DNA of 64,000 nt from assembly GCF_026626705.1 (NCBI RefSeq), contig NZ_JAPNKC010000001.1, forward strand, positions 5,022,001 to 5,086,000, written 5' to 3'. Positions within the stretch are counted from its first letter, which is position 1. Each line of letters begins with the position of its first letter. Shown in pieces: positions 18,927 to 28,531 of the stretch. The notes beneath the pieces are model-generated. The model did no database searches and was not told the origin of the DNA. It saw only the letters and a program-made list of their open reading frames with translations. The translations under genes were made by a program, and so were the position numbers. The DNA comes from Pyxidicoccus sp. MSG2 (lineage in GTDB: Bacteria > Myxococcota > Myxococcia > Myxococcales > Myxococcaceae).

Positions 18927-20582
18927 ATGACGCTGAGACCCATCGCCGAAGTGGGCGCCGAGCTGGGCCTGTCCCAAGACCACGTGCTGCCCTGGGGCAC
19001 GAACCGCGCGAAGGTGTCGCTGGACGCGCTCGGGAAGCAGGGCGGGAAACAGGGCCGCCTGGTGCTCGTGTCCGCCATCAACCCCACGCCTCCGGGCGAG
19101 GGGAAGACCACCATGTCCGTGGCCCTGGCCATGGGCCTGCGCAAACGCGGGCGCCGCGCGGTGGCCGCCCTGCGCGAGCCGTCCCTGGGCCCCGTCTTCG
19201 GCGTGAAGGGCGGAGGCACCGGCGGCGGACAGGCCAGCCTGGAGCCCGCGGCCGACATCAACCTGCACTTCACCGGCGACCTGCACGCGATTACCAGCGC
19301 CAACAACCTGCTCGCCGCGCTGGTGGACAACGCCGTGTATTACGGCCAGCCGGTGGCCATCGACTCCACGCGCGTGCGCTGGCGGCGCGCCATGGACATG
19401 AATGACCGGTTCCTGCGCAACGTCATCGTCGGCCTGGGCGGCAAGGCGCACGGCGTGCCGCGCGAGGCCGCGTTCGACATCACCGCCGCCAGCGAGGTCA
19501 TGGCCATCCTCGCCCTGTCCGACGGGCTCAAGGACCTGGAGACGCGGCTGGCCCGCATCGTCGTGGGCCACTCGCCAGACGGCAAGCCGGTGCGCGCTCG
19601 GGACGTGGACGCGGCGGCGGCCATGGTGGCGGTGCTCAAGGACGCGCTCATGCCCAACCTCGTGCAGACGCGCGAGGGCGGACCGGCGCTGGTGCACGCG
19701 GGGCCCTTCGGCAACATCGCGCACGGGTGCAGCTCCGTGCTGGGCACGCGGATGGGCCTGGCCTACGCGGACGAGGTGGTGACGGAGGCCGGCTTCGGCT
19801 TCGACCTGGGCGCGGAGAAGTTCCTCGACATCAAGTGCCGGACCGCGGGCATCTGGCCCCGGGGCGTGATGCTGGTGGTGACGCTGCGCGCGCTGAAGCA
19901 CCACGGCGGTGCGGCCGCCGCGCGCGTCGCCGAGCCCGACCGCGAGGCGCTGGTGCGCGGCTTCGCCCACCTGGAGAAGCACCTGGAGTCGGTGGCGGCC
20001 TTCGGCCTGCCGGCCGTCATGTGCGTCAACCGCTTCCCGCAGGACACGGAGGCGGAGCTGGATGAATTGCGCGCCTTCGGCCGGGAGCGCGGCGTGGAGA
20101 TGGCCGTGTGCGAGGGCTTCTCGCGCGGCGGTGACGGCTCGCTGGAGCTGGCGGACCGCGTGCTGGAGATGCTGGACCGCACGGACGCCGCTCCGCCTCG
20201 TCCGCGCTTCCTCTACGAGCTGACACAGAGCCCCGAAGAGAAGGTCCGCGCGATTGCCCGCACGGTGTACGGCGCGGACGACGTGGCCTTCACGGCGGGG
20301 GCGATGAAGGACTTGCAGATGGTGCGCGAGCTGGGTGGCGCGGAGCTGCCGGTGTGCATGGCGAAGACGCACCTGTCGCTGTCGGATGACCCGGCGAAGC
20401 CGGGGCGGCCTCGCGGCTTCACGCTGACGGTGCGCGAGGTGCGGCTGTCCGCGGGCGCGGGCTTCATGGTGGCACTCACGGGCGACATCCTCACCATGCC
20501 CGGCCTGCCTCGCGAGCCTGCGGCCCGCCGCATCACCGTGCACGATGACGGCCGCATCACCGGGCTGATGCAGGGCGAATGA
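18927..20582 (+). CDS. fhs: Formate-tetrahydrofolate ligase
   Basis: This 551-aa protein is near the usual family length of about 555. The ATP loop TPPGEGKTT lies at about 52-60 and is followed by LREPSLGPVFGVKGGGTGGG, ITSANNLLAALVDN and CVNRFPQDTEAE, all diagnostic for Fhs. It makes 10-formyl-tetrahydrofolate from formate, ATP and THF in one-carbon metabolism. No folD or purU neighbour is seen, and a lipoprotein gene follows after 25 bp. The start is the first ATG after the intergenic region, about 120 bp from the sulfite-exporter-family gene. Confidence 0.95.
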   Translation: MTLRPIAEVGAELGLSQDHVLPWGTNRAKVSLDALGKQGGKQGRLVLVSAINPTPPGEGKTTMSVALAMGLRKRGRRAVAALREPSLGPVFGVKGGGTGGGQASLEPAADINLHFTGDLHAITSANNLLAALVDNAVYYGQPVAIDSTRVRWRRAMDMNDRFLRNVIVGLGGKAHGVPREAAFDITAASEVMAILALSDGLKDLETRLARIVVGHSPDGKPVRARDVDAAAAMVAVLKDALMPNLVQTREGGPALVHAGPFGNIAHGCSSVLGTRMGLAYADEVVTEAGFGFDLGAEKFLDIKCRTAGIWPRGVMLVVTLRALKHHGGAAAARVAEPDREALVRGFAHLEKHLESVAAFGLPAVMCVNRFPQDTEAELDELRAFGRERGVEMAVCEGFSRGGDGSLELADRVLEMLDRTDAAPPRPRFLYELTQSPEEKVRAIARTVYGADDVAFTAGAMKDLQMVRELGGAELPVCMAKTHLSLSDDPAKPGRPRGFTLTVREVRLSAGAGFMVALTGDILTMPGLPREPAARRITVHDDGRITGLMQGE

Positions 20583-20607
20583 GCTTGAAGACACCACGGA
20601 GGAAGTC

Positions 20608-21753
20608 ATGAAGCAGCAGCTCGCGGGAGCCGTTGTCCTCGTGTCACTGGTCACCACGGCCTGCGCCGGTCCGGGAGCTTCCGGACGCGCGCCGTCCACG
20701 GAGGAAGCACCCGCCGCCACGGCGAAGGCGGCGTTGTCACCGGCCGAGGCGCGCGAGTCGCTTCGCGCCGCCGAAGCCGCGCTGGCCGACGCGATGGCGA
20801 AGAAGGGGTCCGCGGAGGGCATCGCCGCGTCCGCCGCCCCAGATGCATTGCTGCTGCTGGAAGGGCAGTACACGCTGCGCGGTGTCGACGCCATCCGCGC
20901 GAAGCTCTCCGCCGAGCCGCTGGAGCGGGACGGCGTCCTCAGCGCGGAGGCCCTGGTCTGGGACGTGAGCGCGGACGGACGGATGGGGTACGCGGTGGGC
21001 CAGGTGCTGCTCGACTCGACGGGTGGCGCGGCGGGAGGTGCCGCGGCTCCAGGAGCGGCCGGAGCGACAGCAGCGCCCGGTGCCACAACCCCTCCCGCGC
21101 CCGGCGTCTCCTCTCCTGGAGCGCCCGCCGCACCTGGAGCCTCTGCCGCGCCAGCGGCCCCTGGAGCGCCCGGAGCGCCGCCCAAGATGAAGCCCGGCAA
21201 GCGCTACCAGCGCTACCTCACGGTGTGGACGCGGACGCCGGAAGGCCCGTGGCTGCTCGCGGCCGCCGTGCTCGGCAGGGCTCGCGGTCCGCTCGCCGTG
21301 CCGCCTTCCTTCTCGGCGGGGTCCACCGACACGGCGCCCATCGCGTCCGCGGCGTCCTCGGACGTGCTCGCGGAAGTGTTCGCCGCCGACTCCGCCTTCT
21401 CCGAGCAGTCCGCGCGCGACGGCATGGGCCAGGCCTTCGTCACCTGGGCCGCGCCCAACGCGGTGATTCCCGGCGGCCCCAGCGGCCTCTTCGGCCACGA
21501 GGCCATCAAGGAAGGCTACGGGCCCATCCCCCGAGAGGTGAGTCTGCGCTGGGAGCCGAAGCTCGGCGGCGCCGCCAGCTCGGGTGATATGGCCTACACC
21601 GTGGGCCGCGCCGTTTCCGTCTCACCTGGCCCGGACAAGAATCCGGAAACCCACTACGTGAAGTACCTCTCCGTCTGGCGCCGGCAGCCCGACGGCCAGT
21701 GGCGCTACGTCGCCGACAGCGGCAACGGCAACCCGGGCCCGGACGGCCCGTGA
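20608..21753 (+). CDS. Lipoprotein with two NTF2-like (SnoaL/DUF4440) domains
   Basis: This 381-aa protein has a GGAGGAAGTC ribosome-binding site. The signal ends LVTTAC (lipobox). Two halves share the cone-shaped NTF2-like pattern: AEAALADAMAKKGSAEGIAASAAPDALLLLEG...YQRYLTVWTRTPEGPWLLAA, and FAADSAFSEQSARDGMGQAFVTWAAPNAV...VKYLSVWRRQPDGQWRYVAD. The first domain is interrupted by about 50 residues of Ala/Pro/Gly repeats (APGA, APAAPG) between its strands. Such domains bind small ligands or act as enzymes; the function here is unknown. Only 25 bp separate it from fhs, so it may be co-transcribed. Confidence 0.8.
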   Translation: MKQQLAGAVVLVSLVTTACAGPGASGRAPSTEEAPAATAKAALSPAEARESLRAAEAALADAMAKKGSAEGIAASAAPDALLLLEGQYTLRGVDAIRAKLSAEPLERDGVLSAEALVWDVSADGRMGYAVGQVLLDSTGGAAGGAAAPGAAGATAAPGATTPPAPGVSSPGAPAAPGASAAPAAPGAPGAPPKMKPGKRYQRYLTVWTRTPEGPWLLAAAVLGRARGPLAVPPSFSAGSTDTAPIASAASSDVLAEVFAADSAFSEQSARDGMGQAFVTWAAPNAVIPGGPSGLFGHEAIKEGYGPIPREVSLRWEPKLGGAASSGDMAYTVGRAVSVSPGPDKNPETHYVKYLSVWRRQPDGQWRYVADSGNGNPGPDGP

Positions 21754-21790
21754 TTCGTCGGTAGCGCCCTTCAGAGCCCGAAGCAGGCCG

Positions 21791-21815
21791 GGGCGCCACC
21801 TCCACGGTGGCGCCC
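21791..21815. terminator. Bidirectional hairpin between convergent genes
   Basis: GGGCGCCACC at 21791-21800 pairs perfectly with GGTGGCGCCC at 21806-21815 across a 5-nt loop. It sits in the 82-bp gap between the convergent lipoprotein and chemoreceptor genes. There is no clear T tract. Confidence 0.75.
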
Positions 21816-21835
21816 TCACGGCCGCATTCAGCAGC

Positions 21836-23437
21836 TCAGACGCGGAACGTTGTCGACAGGTCCTTCAGCTGACCCAGCGACGTGTTGATGGACATCACGG
21901 CCTCCTCGGCCGTCATCGTCGCCGTCACCACGTCCGCCATCATCGTCGACAGCTGCGTCATCACCTCGGTCATCTGCGCGATGCCGGCGTTCTGCTGGGT
22001 GACGGAGGCGACAATCTGCCGGGCGGCCTGGCTGCTCTCCTGCACCACCGTGGTGATGTCCTTCAGCGTGTTCGCCGAAGAGAGCACCTGCTCGATGCCC
22101 TCCTCCATCTTCTGGCTGTCACCCTCCGCGATGGACACCGTCTGGCGGATGGCCTGGTTGATTTCGAGGAGAATCTTGCCGATGCGCTGCGTGCTCTGCA
22201 GCGACTGACCGCTGAGCGAGCGCATCTCGCGCGCCACCACCGCGAAGCCCCGGCCCTCCTCGCCCGCGCGCGCGGCTTCAATGGCCGCGTTCAGCGCCAG
22301 CACGTTGGACTGGTCCGCCAGGTCCTTCACGCTGCTGATGATTTCACCCGCGTGCACGGCCTGGTCGCTCAGGTGCGCGATGCTGCCCACCAGCGCGCCC
22401 ACCCGCTGGCGAATCTGCTGGAGCCCCTCTGCGCTCTGCTCAATCGACTGCTGGCCCGAGGAGCTGAACGCGTCCGCCTGCGCCGCCACCTTCAGCACCA
22501 TCTCCGCGCGGCTGGCCGCCATGCTGGACGTCTGCGCGATTTCGGCAATCGTGGTGCTCGCCTCGGTGAGGCTGCGGGACTGGTTGGTGAGGAAGTTCAC
22601 CTGGTCCTGGCTGGCCTGTGTCAGGCGCCCGGCCGCCGCGGACAGGTCCGTCACCACCGAGGCGATGGTGCTCGGCACGCTGCGCAGCCGGTCCACCATC
22701 ACCTTGAAGCCGCGCGCCAGCTCGCCCACCTCGTCCTGCGCGCTCGTGTCGATGGCCTGCGTGAGGTCACCCTCCTGCGCAATCCGCGTGGCCACCGCCG
22801 TCAGCTTGCCCACCGGCACCGTCACCTCGCGGTGCAGCCAGAGCGCCAGCAGCACCGTCAGGGTGATGCCCGCCACCACCAGCACGATGACCAGCACCTG
22901 CATGGTGATTTGCAGCCCCTTCAGCTCGTCGTACGCGACGCCGATGGTCTGCGCGTCCTCCTCCGCGGCCTGCTTGAACGCGCCGTGGAGCGACTGGTAG
23001 GCGGCCTCGAGCTTCGCGCGCGCGGCGTCCGCCTGCGCGTCACCCTTCACCGCGAGCGCCAGGGCCTGCTCGGCATCCGCCCAGTACGCCGTCAGCGCGC
23101 CCTTGAGCGCGTCGGCCCGCTCCACCTTCGCGCCCGACACCTCGCGCGCCAGGTCGAGCTTCACCTGCAGCTCCTTCAGCTCCGTGCGCAGCGGCTCCAG
23201 CCCGCCCTCCGCCTTGCGCGTCACCTCGGCCATGACGCCGCGGTGGAGCCCCGGGTAGCGGAGGTTCACCTCACGGCTCAGCTCGATGGTGGGCACGTGG
23301 GAGGAGTTGATGCGTTCGTACACACGGCCCGACAGCATGCCCAGCGTGACGAAGGCCACGAGGATGGCGACGAGGAACACGCCGGCCACCGCGGGCACCA
23401 CCATCATCTTCTGCATCAACTTCAGCTTCAGACGCAC
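21836..23437 (-). CDS. Methyl-accepting chemotaxis protein
   Basis: This 533-aa protein has a membrane helix at about 10-32, a periplasmic four-helix-bundle-like region (about 35-180) and a second helix at about 186-207. HAMP follows (REVTVPVGKLTAVATRIAQEGDLTQ), then a long cytoplasmic signalling coil. The hairpin tip reads IISSVKDLADQSNVLALNAAIEAARAGEEGRGFAVVAREMRSL, the conserved CheA/CheW contact region (shown in parts). It would feed a Che or Frz-like pathway for gliding or development. No che genes are adjacent, so it is an orphan receptor. The ATG is preceded by GGTAGGGAGGGCGCCC. Confidence 0.93.
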   Translation of the reverse strand: MRLKLKLMQKMMVVPAVAGVFLVAILVAFVTLGMLSGRVYERINSSHVPTIELSREVNLRYPGLHRGVMAEVTRKAEGGLEPLRTELKELQVKLDLAREVSGAKVERADALKGALTAYWADAEQALALAVKGDAQADAARAKLEAAYQSLHGAFKQAAEEDAQTIGVAYDELKGLQITMQVLVIVLVVAGITLTVLLALWLHREVTVPVGKLTAVATRIAQEGDLTQAIDTSAQDEVGELARGFKVMVDRLRSVPSTIASVVTDLSAAAGRLTQASQDQVNFLTNQSRSLTEASTTIAEIAQTSSMAASRAEMVLKVAAQADAFSSSGQQSIEQSAEGLQQIRQRVGALVGSIAHLSDQAVHAGEIISSVKDLADQSNVLALNAAIEAARAGEEGRGFAVVAREMRSLSGQSLQSTQRIGKILLEINQAIRQTVSIAEGDSQKMEEGIEQVLSSANTLKDITTVVQESSQAARQIVASVTQQNAGIAQMTEVMTQLSTMMADVVTATMTAEEAVMSINTSLGQLKDLSTTFRV

Positions 23438-23990
23438 CGGGCGCCCTCCCTACCGTGAGCGGTCCCCGGGCCTTCCAAGCTCTCGCCATTCCCGGCCAGA
23501 GCCCGGCAATTGAAGCGGGGCCCCGAGCAGGGCCTGCTGCGCCAGCACATGTCGCCTTCCTTCCGCGGGCCCCAAATGAGTGGGGCCCCCCGATGCCCGG
23601 GCGGACCGCTGATCCGCCGCGCGCCGTAGGATACCGGACTCAGCGCCCCGCTGCTAAGCCCCTACGCCCGGTACCACCCCGGGGGCACGTCAAGTCAAAG
23701 CGTCGTGGGGGGCCTCGCCTCCCGAAGCGGGGCGATCAGCCGGATGCGGCCAGGGCGTGGCACCCCCGCGACGGGGGTACGGGCAGGGTGGGGCTCCATC
23801 CGGCACCTGCTTCCGGGAGCGACCGTCGGGCGGGCAGCGCGGCGGCGGCTCCTCTGCCCGCCCGGCGGTCCGACAGGCTCGGGGCCGTCACGGCACGCCA
23901 TCGTCACCGGGGGGCTCGCGAGCCTCGGGCCTCGGGGACGGACGGCCGTGGGCCCCGGACCTCGACCCCGGCTCGCACCCACCGGAGGCT
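23438..23990. other. Long intergenic region without a credible gene
   Basis: This 553-bp stretch separates the chemoreceptor from the PTS IIA gene. Open frames cross it on both strands but read as Arg/Pro/Gly-rich shadow sequence without domains. Only the hairpin at 23567-23588 stands out. It may hold the chemoreceptor promoter or a small RNA; I see no firm evidence for either. Confidence 0.5.
23567..23588. terminator. GC-rich hairpin upstream of the chemoreceptor
   Basis: GGGCCCC at 23567-23573 pairs with GGGGCCC at 23582-23588 across AAATGAGT. It lies about 130 bp upstream of the chemoreceptor start. It could end transcripts from the PTS IIA gene further upstream on the minus strand or be a leader structure. 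No T tract. Confidence 0.35.
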
Positions 23991-24485
23991 TCACCTTGCC
24001 TGGGCCGCCTCCGCCCGTGAGGACACGAGGGCCTGCTCGGATTCCACCAGCAGTGCGTGGACCGCGGTGGCCGAGGGCGCCCGCAGCAGCGCTTCACGGA
24101 GGGATGCGGCGTGCAGCATCCCGGCGATGCGGGCCAGGACGTTGAGGTGCAGGCCCGCGGTGTCCGGCGGCGACACCAGCCCCACGAAGATGCGAATCAG
24201 CCCGTCCTCGGGCTCACCGAAGGCCAGCCCGCCCCGATGGAACCCCACGCAGGTGATGATGCCCGGCACCCGTGCAATCCGGCAGTGGGGGACGGCCACA
24301 CCGCCCACCATGGCCGTGCTGCCCAGCTGCTCACGCTCCAGCAGCCGCGCCGCCAGCTCCCGCACGGGCACCCCCGCGCGCGGCGCCAGCAACTCCGCCA
24401 GCTCCGCCAGCACCTCGTCCCGGTTGCGAGCCCGCAGCGACGGGCGGATGGCGTCCACTCCGAGAAAGTCCGTCCACCGCAACAT
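23991..24485 (-). CDS. PTS IIA domain protein (PtsN-like)
   Basis: This 164-aa protein is one PTS EIIA type-2 domain. The phosphorylatable His is about residue 67 in GGVAVPHCRI, followed by GLVSPPDTAGLHLNVLARIAGML, the second conserved block. Length and the lone domain match PtsN (EIIA-Ntr) proteins, which regulate targets such as potassium transport and stress pathways instead of importing sugar. EIIA-Ntr is known in other bacteria to act on KdpD or Trk; the kdp locus 5 kb away makes that worth noting but proves nothing. No HPr or EI gene is nearby. Confidence 0.85.
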   Translation of the reverse strand: MLRWTDFLGVDAIRPSLRARNRDEVLAELAELLAPRAGVPVRELAARLLEREQLGSTAMVGGVAVPHCRIARVPGIITCVGFHRGGLAFGEPEDGLIRIFVGLVSPPDTAGLHLNVLARIAGMLHAASLREALLRAPSATAVHALLVESEQALVSSRAEAAQAR

Positions 24486-24649
24486 GGCTTGCCTCCCGTG
24501 GCGGCGTCCGCCGCCCGTGCGAAAAGATGTGTCTCGGGCCTCCGCGCGGCACGCGTCTTCTCTGGAGCTCAGACGTCAGGTGCCGTCCGCTCACGCCCGA
24601 AGAGGACGATGCATGCGGCGAGCACGCGCGGGGTGAAGCGGTCCCCTCT

Positions 24650-25018
24650 TCAGCGGAGTGCACGCGTGCGCAGGCGGGCCTGCTCGAGGCAGGCGCCCTG
24701 GCACTCGGGGAAGAGCAGCAGGAAGCGAGCCTGGTCATGGCAGCGGTCGAGGAACGCGTCCGAGGGGTCTTTCAGACAGAGCTGCTCGAAGCCCTTCCAC
24801 GACTGCTGGAAGAGGGCCTCGCGGGCGGCCGGCTCCATCGAGTGGATGGCGCGACGCTCGGAGACCCACCACCCGGAGATGGCGAACAGCAGCGCGCCCA
24901 GCACGAGCGCCCCCAGCACGCCCGCCCCCCAGCGGCGGGACGGGCCGCGAGTCACCTCCCTTTCATTCGGGAGAGGGCTGCGTGTGGAGGGCTCGGATTC
25001 GACCAGATGGGGACGCAT
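24650..25018 (-). CDS. Small membrane protein with four-cysteine motif (copy 2)
   Basis: This 122-aa protein has one membrane helix (about 31-50, GAGVLGALVLGALLFAISGW). A short outside domain follows: RAIHSMEPAAREALFQQSWKGFEQLC, then C-x11-C-x12-C-x3-C ending LFPECQGAC. It is a paralogue of the protein at 25166-25558: same helix position, same (A)LFQxxxxx core and same FPEC..C end. The cysteines are on the non-cytoplasmic side, so disulfides are likely. Family unknown. The two copies lie in tandem on the minus strand about 150 bp apart. Confidence 0.68.
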   Translation of the reverse strand: MRPHLVESEPSTRSPLPNEREVTRGPSRRWGAGVLGALVLGALLFAISGWWVSERRAIHSMEPAAREALFQQSWKGFEQLCLKDPSDAFLDRCHDQARFLLLFPECQGACLEQARLRTRALR

Positions 25019-25165
25019 TCACCCCGTCCACAACGCAAGCCTCGTGCCGCGGGTACGGCCCCGGCTTCACGAGGGAGCTGCTCCCGACGGGTGTCCCGCG
25101 GCCGTGCAAACGGCAAGGACTGTCCGCCCGACGCCGTGCATCCTCCACGTCCCGCGAGGGTCCGC

Positions 25166-25558
25166 CTAGCGAGTGGGTTGCGGCAGCATCGGAGCGACCT
25201 CCTGCTTGCACGCCTCGTCGCATTCGGGGAAGCGGACGAGGAAGTCGGCCTGCTTCGCACAGCGTCCCTGGAAGGCCTTCTTCACGCCCGCGTCGCTCAG
25301 GCACATCAACCGGATGCTGTCTCGCGTCTCCTGGAACAAGGCCGCCCGCTGCGCGGGGGACATGGCGTTCAGGGCCCGGTTCTCTCCTCCCTGGAGGTAC
25401 AGCCACACCGCGCCGAGCACGAGCAGCACCACGCTCAGCACCACCACCTGGCGGACCCGCTTCTCCCCTTCCGAGGGCGGACGGTCCCTGGTGAAGATGT
25501 TGTCGTCGCCACCGTCTCCCGGCGGGGTGCCGCCGGCCATCATCCCATTCAGACGCAT
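25166..25558 (-). CDS. Small membrane protein with four-cysteine motif (copy 1)
   Basis: This 130-aa protein has a cytoplasmic N-terminus of about 37 residues (GGDDNIFTRDRPPSEGEKRVR). A helix follows at about 38-56 (VVVLSVVLLVLGAVWLYL), then an outside domain: NRALNAMSPAQRAALFQETRDSIRLMC with C-x13-C-x12-C-x3-C ending RFPECDEAC. It is paralogous to the downstream 122-aa protein, with a two-residue difference in the first cysteine spacing. The start is an ATG preceded by GGAGGGGT. Function unknown; the conserved cysteine frame implies a folded periplasmic domain. Confidence 0.7.
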   Translation of the reverse strand: MRLNGMMAGGTPPGDGGDDNIFTRDRPPSEGEKRVRQVVVLSVVLLVLGAVWLYLQGGENRALNAMSPAQRAALFQETRDSIRLMCLSDAGVKKAFQGRCAKQADFLVRFPECDEACKQEVAPMLPQPTR

Positions 25559-25780
25559 ACCCCTCCTGTTTCACTGCAACGCGGCGACCAAAGCCAGCAC
25601 GCTCCCTCCCGGGTGTGCACGAGCCGTCATCCGCCAGGGGATTGCGAACTGCAAGCACCGAGGCCCCGGCGGTTGCGAAGTGCGGTGTGCGCGGCGCGGG
25701 CGACACCGGGCTGCCCTCGGGAGCACCGCCGCCGTGCAGACCGCACGGCGGGGCGCGCGTCCTGCATCTAGGATTGACCC

Positions 25781-27175
<1,395 letters not shown>

Positions 27176-27353
27176 AGCGCCGCGGGCCCCGGGCAGGCAG
27201 ACCTTGGTCCGCTCGGTGGAATATCCGCGGAAAGGCCCCGTGCATCGGGGGTGGGGAGCATGCGAGGCCCCGCGCGCCCGTGCCAGTGATTGCGACGCCC
27301 AGCGGTCGTGCGGACGTTGGATGGGACAGGACCCCCAGACAAGGAGCGCATCC

Positions 27354-27821
27354 GTGGACGTCATTGACCTGTTGATTCAGCAGCACCGCGAGGTCGACGC
27401 GCTGTTCGAGGCCTTCCGGAATGCCCAGGACGACGCGAGCAGGAAGGAATTGTGCATCCAGCTCGCGGAGGCGCTCACGCTGCACTCCACGATTGAAGAG
27501 CGGTGGATCTACCCCGTCGCGCGCCGGGTGATTGGCGAGGACAAGATTCAGCACTCGGTGGACGAGCACGGCGAGATGAAGAGCATCATCGCCGACATGC
27601 TCCGCGCGCGGAACGACGTGAACGGGCTGGCGGCGAAGGTGGGTGAGTTGGAGAAGGTGGTGAAGGCCCACGTGGCCGACGAGGAGAAGAACGTGCTGCC
27701 GCAGTTCGGGCAGAAGGTGACCGAGAAGGAGATCGGCATGTCGTGTAACGACATCGTCCGCACCGCCTCCGCCGTCCGCCGCGAGGAGATGAACAAGCTG
27801 GAGGGACAGGCCAACGCCTGA
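27354..27821 (+). CDS. Hemerythrin-domain protein
   Basis: This 155-aa protein starts at a GTG preceded by AAGGAGCGCATCC. The four-helix hemerythrin pattern is present: LLIQQHREVDALF, LHSTIEERWIYP, DEHGEMKSIIADM and KAHVADEEKNVLPQF supply the His and Glu ligands of a di-iron site. This HHE-domain type is related to iron-sulfur repair and oxygen or NO handling, and is common as a stand-alone protein. It follows the NtrC-type regulator by 178 bp on the same strand; a regulatory link is possible but no sigma-54 site was found between them. Confidence 0.87.
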   Translation: MDVIDLLIQQHREVDALFEAFRNAQDDASRKELCIQLAEALTLHSTIEERWIYPVARRVIGEDKIQHSVDEHGEMKSIIADMLRARNDVNGLAAKVGELEKVVKAHVADEEKNVLPQFGQKVTEKEIGMSCNDIVRTASAVRREEMNKLEGQANA

Positions 27822-27869
27822 GGATCTGAGCGGCTCTAGAAGCCCCGGATTGCGCTTGAGACGGATGTC

Positions 27870-27888
27870 GTGGACTTTTCAAGTCCAC
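27870..27888. promoter_or_regulatory. Inverted repeat upstream of the antitoxin gene
   Basis: GTGGACTT-TTC-AAGTCCAC is a perfect 8-bp palindrome with a 3-nt centre, about 85 bp before the antitoxin ATG. It could be an operator for autoregulation, or a small terminator for the hemerythrin gene 50 bp upstream. Confidence 0.55.
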
Positions 27889-27892
27889 ACTG

Positions 27893-27929
27893 GGATGGGC
27901 ACTTGCAGTTGCGTCGTTTGTGCCCATCC
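27893..27929. promoter_or_regulatory. Second inverted repeat (operator candidate) of the toxin-antitoxin operon
   Basis: GGATGGGCAC at 27893-27902 pairs with GTGCCCATCC at 27920-27929 across 17 bp. A weak promoter-like pair, TTGCGT and TACAGC at 17-bp spacing, overlaps the right arm, so binding here would block transcription. Such operators are typical of autoregulated antitoxins. Confidence 0.55.
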
Positions 27930-27971
27930 TGTACAGCATGACTCATCCTGTTGAGCGCTCCCGGAGTTCCC

Positions 27972-28472
27972 ATGTCCCCGCCCGAGTCCGACGCTCCATC
28001 CACCGTGCTCGCGCATGTCTCGGAGCCCATCGCGGCAAATGAGGCAAGCCTGGGGCAGGTACAGCAGCTCGCGAAGCTCATCACCGAGACGCTTCAGGGC
28101 CAGGGCACCCAGCCGCGCTTCTCACTGCTTGGGCCCAACCACGAGGCGCTGCCGCTCCCCAGGGACGTGCTGACACTGCTCCAGCAACTCCTGGCCGTCC
28201 TGGCTTCGGGCGATGCCGTCTCCATCGTCCCCGTCCACAAAGAACTCACCACGCAGCAGGCCGCCAACCTGCTCAACGTGTCGCGCCAATACCTCGTGCA
28301 GCTCCTCGACGAGGGGAAGATTCCCTTCCACCGCACGGGCACGCACCGGCGCCTCCTCACCCAGGACGTGCTCGCCTACCGCACCAGGCGGGATGCGGAA
28401 CGCCGCGCCATCCTCACGGCGATGGTTCAGGAAACGCAGGAGGCAGGAGGCTACCCCGAACTCGAAGAGTAG
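27972..28472 (+). CDS. Excisionase-type HTH protein, probable antitoxin
   Basis: This protein is about 166 aa. The ATG follows GGAGTTCCC; an in-frame TTG lies at 27951. Residues about 90-140 are a MerR/excisionase-type winged helix (LTTQQAANLLNVSRQYLVQLLDEGKIPFHRTGTHRRL). The N-terminal 80 residues are helical with a Gln/Leu-rich segment, and the last 30 (RRDAERRAILTAMVQETQE) are helical and could cover the toxin. A PIN-domain gene follows 60 bp downstream on the same strand. The layout, with palindromes upstream, is that of a type II toxin-antitoxin operon; antitoxin activity is inferred. Confidence 0.82.
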   Translation: MSPPESDAPSTVLAHVSEPIAANEASLGQVQQLAKLITETLQGQGTQPRFSLLGPNHEALPLPRDVLTLLQQLLAVLASGDAVSIVPVHKELTTQQAANLLNVSRQYLVQLLDEGKIPFHRTGTHRRLLTQDVLAYRTRRDAERRAILTAMVQETQEAGGYPELEE

Positions 28473-28531
28473 TATCCTCGGCATGTGACCCGTGAGGTCA
28501 CCTCGCGGAGCAGCATGGAGCTGCACGTCGA

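Noticed and set aside
23705-24145. 146-codon plus-strand frame in the long gap
   Set aside because: It is Arg/Pro/Gly-rich with no domain, overlaps the PTS IIA gene in antisense and has no ribosome-binding site.
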